Origin: Candidatus Zipacnadia bacterium
GTDB taxonomy: Bacteria; Armatimonadota; Zipacnadia; Zipacnadales; UBA5352
Reading direction: 5' to 3'
NCBI GenBank assembly: GCA_029821735.1
Contig: JALGSU010000021.1
Location: 124,001-188,000, forward strand
Length of the DNA stretch: 64,000 nt
The notes under the pieces were generated by a model. That model was not told the DNA's origin and did no database searches. It saw nothing but the letters and a program-made list of their open reading frames with translations. Position 1 is the first letter of the stretch. Each line of letters starts with the position of its first letter. Below are positions 61,750-64,000 of this stretch, in pieces. A program made the translations under genes and the position numbers.

Positions 61750-62712
61750 ATGATCCTGCTCGGTACACAAGCCGGCGTGGTCGGCCTCGACGATGCCGGT
61801 GAAGAGCACTTCCGCGTGCTCGCCGGGATGGCGGTCAGACATCTCACTTTCAGCGACTGCGGCTGCATTCTCACGGTCATGGATGACAGCGATATCTTCC
61901 GTGCGGCCTCGCCCGAGGTCGCCTGCGATCGCCATGGCTGGGAACGGCTGGGCGCCGTGCCCGACTTGCGGGCCAACTGCATTGCGCAGGTGGGAGAACG
62001 CCTCCTGATCGGATGCGCGGATGCCAGGCTATACTGGCTTGATATGGCTGACGGCGATCCCGTGCGCAGTGCCTCGTTCGATGCCGTCGACACCCGCGAA
62101 ACCTGGATGACCCCTTGGGGCGGCCCCCCCGACGTGCGCAGCTTCGCCATGACCCCCGACGCCATATACGTCAACGTGCACGTGGGCGGCATCTTGCGCA
62201 GCTTCGACGGTGGTCAGACGTGGTCCCAGGCGCCCGGCGATCTCGACCGCGATGTGCACCAGGTTTGCACCCACCCGGCCCGTCCCGATGGTATCTGCGC
62301 CGCAACCGCTAAGGGGCTGTTTCACAGTGACGACCGCGGCGAGACATGGACCCAGGTGCTCGAGCCCTTCCTCCCTCGCGAATACCAACGCGCAGTGGTC
62401 GCAGACGTGACCGGACCAGGCCTGATGCTGTGCACCGCGTCGCTCGGCCCCTATCCGCCGGGGGAGAGCGGCTGCGAGGGCATGATCTTCCGCTCCATCG
62501 ACGGCGGCTGCACTTGGGAAGCAGCGCACGAAGGCCTCCCCGCTCACTTCCACCAGAACCTGGATACCTTCGCCGTGGCCGCTTCGGCTTCTCGGCCGGG
62601 CGTCTTCGCGCTGCACGATGGCGATTCTCGTCTCTTCCTCACCGAGGACGGCGCCGCAAGCTGGCATGAAATCGCTCAAATCGAGGACGTGCGGGCGGTG
62701 CTGGTCACCTGA
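61750..62712 (+). CDS. Asp-box (BNR) beta-propeller protein
   Basis: 320 residues from the ATG at 61750, nine bases after GGGAGGG. No signal peptide is obvious. Four Asp-box motifs S/T-x-D-x-G-x-T/x-W are present: SFDGGQTW, SDDRGETW, SIDGGCTW and TEDGAASW. The repeat pattern indicates a sialidase/BNR-type propeller; the catalytic residues of sialidases are not apparent, so it may be a binding propeller. The gene follows the reductase by 57 bases, on the same strand. Role unknown. Confidence 0.8.
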   Translation: MILLGTQAGVVGLDDAGEEHFRVLAGMAVRHLTFSDCGCILTVMDDSDIFRAASPEVACDRHGWERLGAVPDLRANCIAQVGERLLIGCADARLYWLDMADGDPVRSASFDAVDTRETWMTPWGGPPDVRSFAMTPDAIYVNVHVGGILRSFDGGQTWSQAPGDLDRDVHQVCTHPARPDGICAATAKGLFHSDDRGETWTQVLEPFLPREYQRAVVADVTGPGLMLCTASLGPYPPGESGCEGMIFRSIDGGCTWEAAHEGLPAHFHQNLDTFAVAASASRPGVFALHDGDSRLFLTEDGAASWHEIAQIEDVRAVLVT

Positions 62713-62784
62713 CCCGCGCCTCAAACGACGAGGCCTCAACCTGCACCTGCACCCGGAGTATTGCCGACAGGAGTGGCACAACCC

Positions 62785-63345
62785 ATGAGCGAACACACCC
62801 ACGTACCGCGCCTGCTTGCGCCAGTAACTGCTGATGACAGGTCACTGGGCCCCGATGACGCCCCCGTAACCCTCGTCGAGTACTCCGACTACCAGTGCCC
62901 TGATTGCTGGCGCGCTCACGCCGAAGTCAAGCGGCTGCTCGCCTCACATGGCGACCGCTTCCGATTCGTCTTCCGCCAGTTCCCCCTCATCAGCGTCCAC
63001 GCACAGGCCCTGCCCGCCTCCAAAGCTGCTGAGGCCGCCGGGCGACAGGGCAAGTTCTGGCAGATGCATGACAAGCTCTTCGACAGCGAGGGCGCCGTGA
63101 GCGATGCCGACATTAACCGCTACGCCGAGGAACTGGAGCTTGACGTGGTCCGCTTCGGCGAGGACATGCAGGACCCGGCTATGGAGCGCGCTATCCGCGA
63201 CGGGCGGGTAATGGGCGCGCGCAGCGGTGTCAATGGCACCCCCACCTTCTTCATCAACGGTATCCGTTACGAGGCCGCACCCGTCTACGACTGGTTCGTG
63301 GCCACCATAGATCACTTCGCCGAGCATCACGCCCACGAGGCCTGA
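62785..63345 (+). CDS. DsbA/FrnE-like thioredoxin-fold protein
   Basis: 186 residues from the ATG at 62785 (AGGAG upstream). The motif EYSDYQCPDCWRAHAEV (CPDC active site) with VNGTPTFFINGI (cis-Pro) is typical of DsbA-type thiol oxidoreductases, with the helical insertion in the middle. No signal peptide, so it is cytoplasmic, in contrast to classical DsbA; a FrnE-like or arsenate/glutathione-independent isomerase role is possible. It follows the propeller gene by 72 bases and is near the thioredoxin pair, suggesting a shared redox theme. Confidence 0.85.
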   Translation: MSEHTHVPRLLAPVTADDRSLGPDDAPVTLVEYSDYQCPDCWRAHAEVKRLLASHGDRFRFVFRQFPLISVHAQALPASKAAEAAGRQGKFWQMHDKLFDSEGAVSDADINRYAEELELDVVRFGEDMQDPAMERAIRDGRVMGARSGVNGTPTFFINGIRYEAAPVYDWFVATIDHFAEHHAHEA

Positions 63346-63388
63346 GGCGTGCCGTGCCGCATCCGCAACCAGCCCGGGAGGCATCACC

Positions 63389-64000
63389 ATGCGTCTGATA
63401 GGCTCCATCGCACTTGCCCTGATCTGTGCAAGCGCCATCGCCGCTGAGATTGAGTTGCTTGCGCAAGGCGACTTCGACGCCGACCAGTCGATGCGTCGGT
63501 GGGGCATCACCACCTGGCGCGGAGCGGGCTCGGGCCAGCTTGACCCGGGTGTCGTGCGTGCTGGCGGAAACTCGCTGCGCCTGACCGGCGAGAGTGACGA
63601 CGGTACCGTGGTGGCGCAGCAGAGCATCAGCCTCATCGGCGGCGACCCGCTGACCCTGACCGGGGCCTGGCGCAGCGATGTGGCGGAGGGCGTCGGCGCT
63701 CGCGTGATCATCCGCTGGACTGGCGACGGGGGCGGGAAGCTGAGTGATGAGCCGGCGCTGACCGGCGAAGACCCCTTCGACTGGCAGACCTTCGAAGTGA
63801 TCGTTACCCCACCAGATGGCGCCGCCGGGGCTATCATCTTCCTCGAGATATGGGAAAGCCGGGGCAGTGTCTGGTTCGATGATATCTCCGCCACCCAGGC
63901 CATCGAGGCCCCCGCGCCGGACGCTTTCGAGACAGGGCGCTCGCCTGAACTCGTCACCGTTGGCGTCTTCGATGCCAACGGCGCTGGCGGGCGCGGTTTT
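63389..64000 (+). CDS. secreted protein with carbohydrate-binding-like module, truncated by window end
   Basis: An ATG with GGGAGG eight bases upstream opens a 204-codon frame with no stop before the window ends. A signal peptide (RLIGSIALALICASAIAAE) is clear. The mature part (about 22-170) has alternating strands: NSLRLTGESDDGTVVAQQSI, DPLTLTGAWRSDV, IFLEIWESRGSVWFDDISA, the pattern of a CBM4/9-like jelly-roll binding module. The remaining sequence, likely a catalytic domain, lies beyond the window. It fits the glycan-directed secretome seen elsewhere here. Confidence 0.7.
   Translation, partial: MRLIGSIALALICASAIAAEIELLAQGDFDADQSMRRWGITTWRGAGSGQLDPGVVRAGGNSLRLTGESDDGTVVAQQSISLIGGDPLTLTGAWRSDVAEGVGARVIIRWTGDGGGKLSDEPALTGEDPFDWQTFEVIVTPPDGAAGAIIFLEIWESRGSVWFDDISATQAIEAPAPDAFETGRSPELVTVGVFDANGAGGRGF

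Overview
The window is a gene-dense, clearly GC-rich bacterial chromosome segment with no insertion sequence, prophage, CRISPR array, rRNA or recognisable tRNA. Codon bias is uniform, so most long antisense ORFs are shadows. Several features point to a diderm heterotroph that degrades glycans and organic matter: secreted glycosidase-like proteins (GHL10, GH26, Asp-box propeller, CBM-type module), a YjbH-like envelope protein, creatininase, UroD-family and DUF4127 proteins, and oxidoreductases of the Gfo/Idh/MocA family. An Armatimonadota-like or neighbouring uncultured lineage is my best guess, with low confidence, because no rRNA or marker comparison was possible. Seven apparent frame breaks in five genes suggest a draft or metagenome-derived assembly.

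Layout. 1-5965: end of a Nif3-like gene, then a minus-strand run DUF1385, argS (frameshifted), GHL10 protein and alpha/beta hydrolase. 6002-10408: rpmB, mtaB, a frameshifted lipoprotein gene behind a promoter with a TACTAC/GTAGTA operator, then dtd, a TPR protein and an MBL hydrolase. 10438-16445: a plus-strand operon of SPOR protein, deoB, deoA/pdp, membrane protein, metallophosphoesterase, PqqD-like protein and USP-like protein. 16468-19076: DUF456 and a six-SH3b NlpC/P60 endopeptidase (two frame breaks). 19209-23910: the arginine operon argCJBD, preceded by a promoter, an 18-residue leader peptide ending Arg-Ala-Arg-Arg, and an intrinsic terminator, an attenuator arrangement. 23937-30573: YjbH-like protein, yebC, creatininase, PreA-like dehydrogenase, orphan ABC ATPase and GH26. 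30642-38381: flavin reductase, tandem PurS-like protein, and a plus-strand operon of TPP enzyme, hydrolase, damaged Gfo/Idh gene, two-subunit class I fumarase with a membrane gene between the subunits, and ndk. 38409-45559: lone Flp pilin, PH-like membrane protein, and a minus-strand operon apgM, secreted protein (two frame breaks), TIM-barrel-like protein, DUF4127 and Gfo/Idh, behind a strong promoter carrying a LacI-type palindrome. 45688-53670: degenerate response regulator, DHDPR-like dehydrogenase, TMTC-like TPR membrane protein, 5'-nucleotidase, duplicated-module propeller protein and rsmI. 53693-58697: nadE, parvulin-type PPIase, a GT4 glycosyltransferase and thiC. 58851-64000: PLDc_N-like protein, UroD-family protein, thioredoxin with CGHC, a thioredoxin reductase lacking NADPH motifs, Asp-box propeller, DsbA-like protein and a truncated secreted protein.

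The most interesting points are the arginine leader/attenuator, the NADPH-motif-less thioredoxin reductase beside a CGHC thioredoxin, the tandem PurS-like protein, the phosphorylation-incompetent-looking response regulator, and two promoter-embedded palindromes (8307-8326 and 45513-45529) that imply dedicated repressors.
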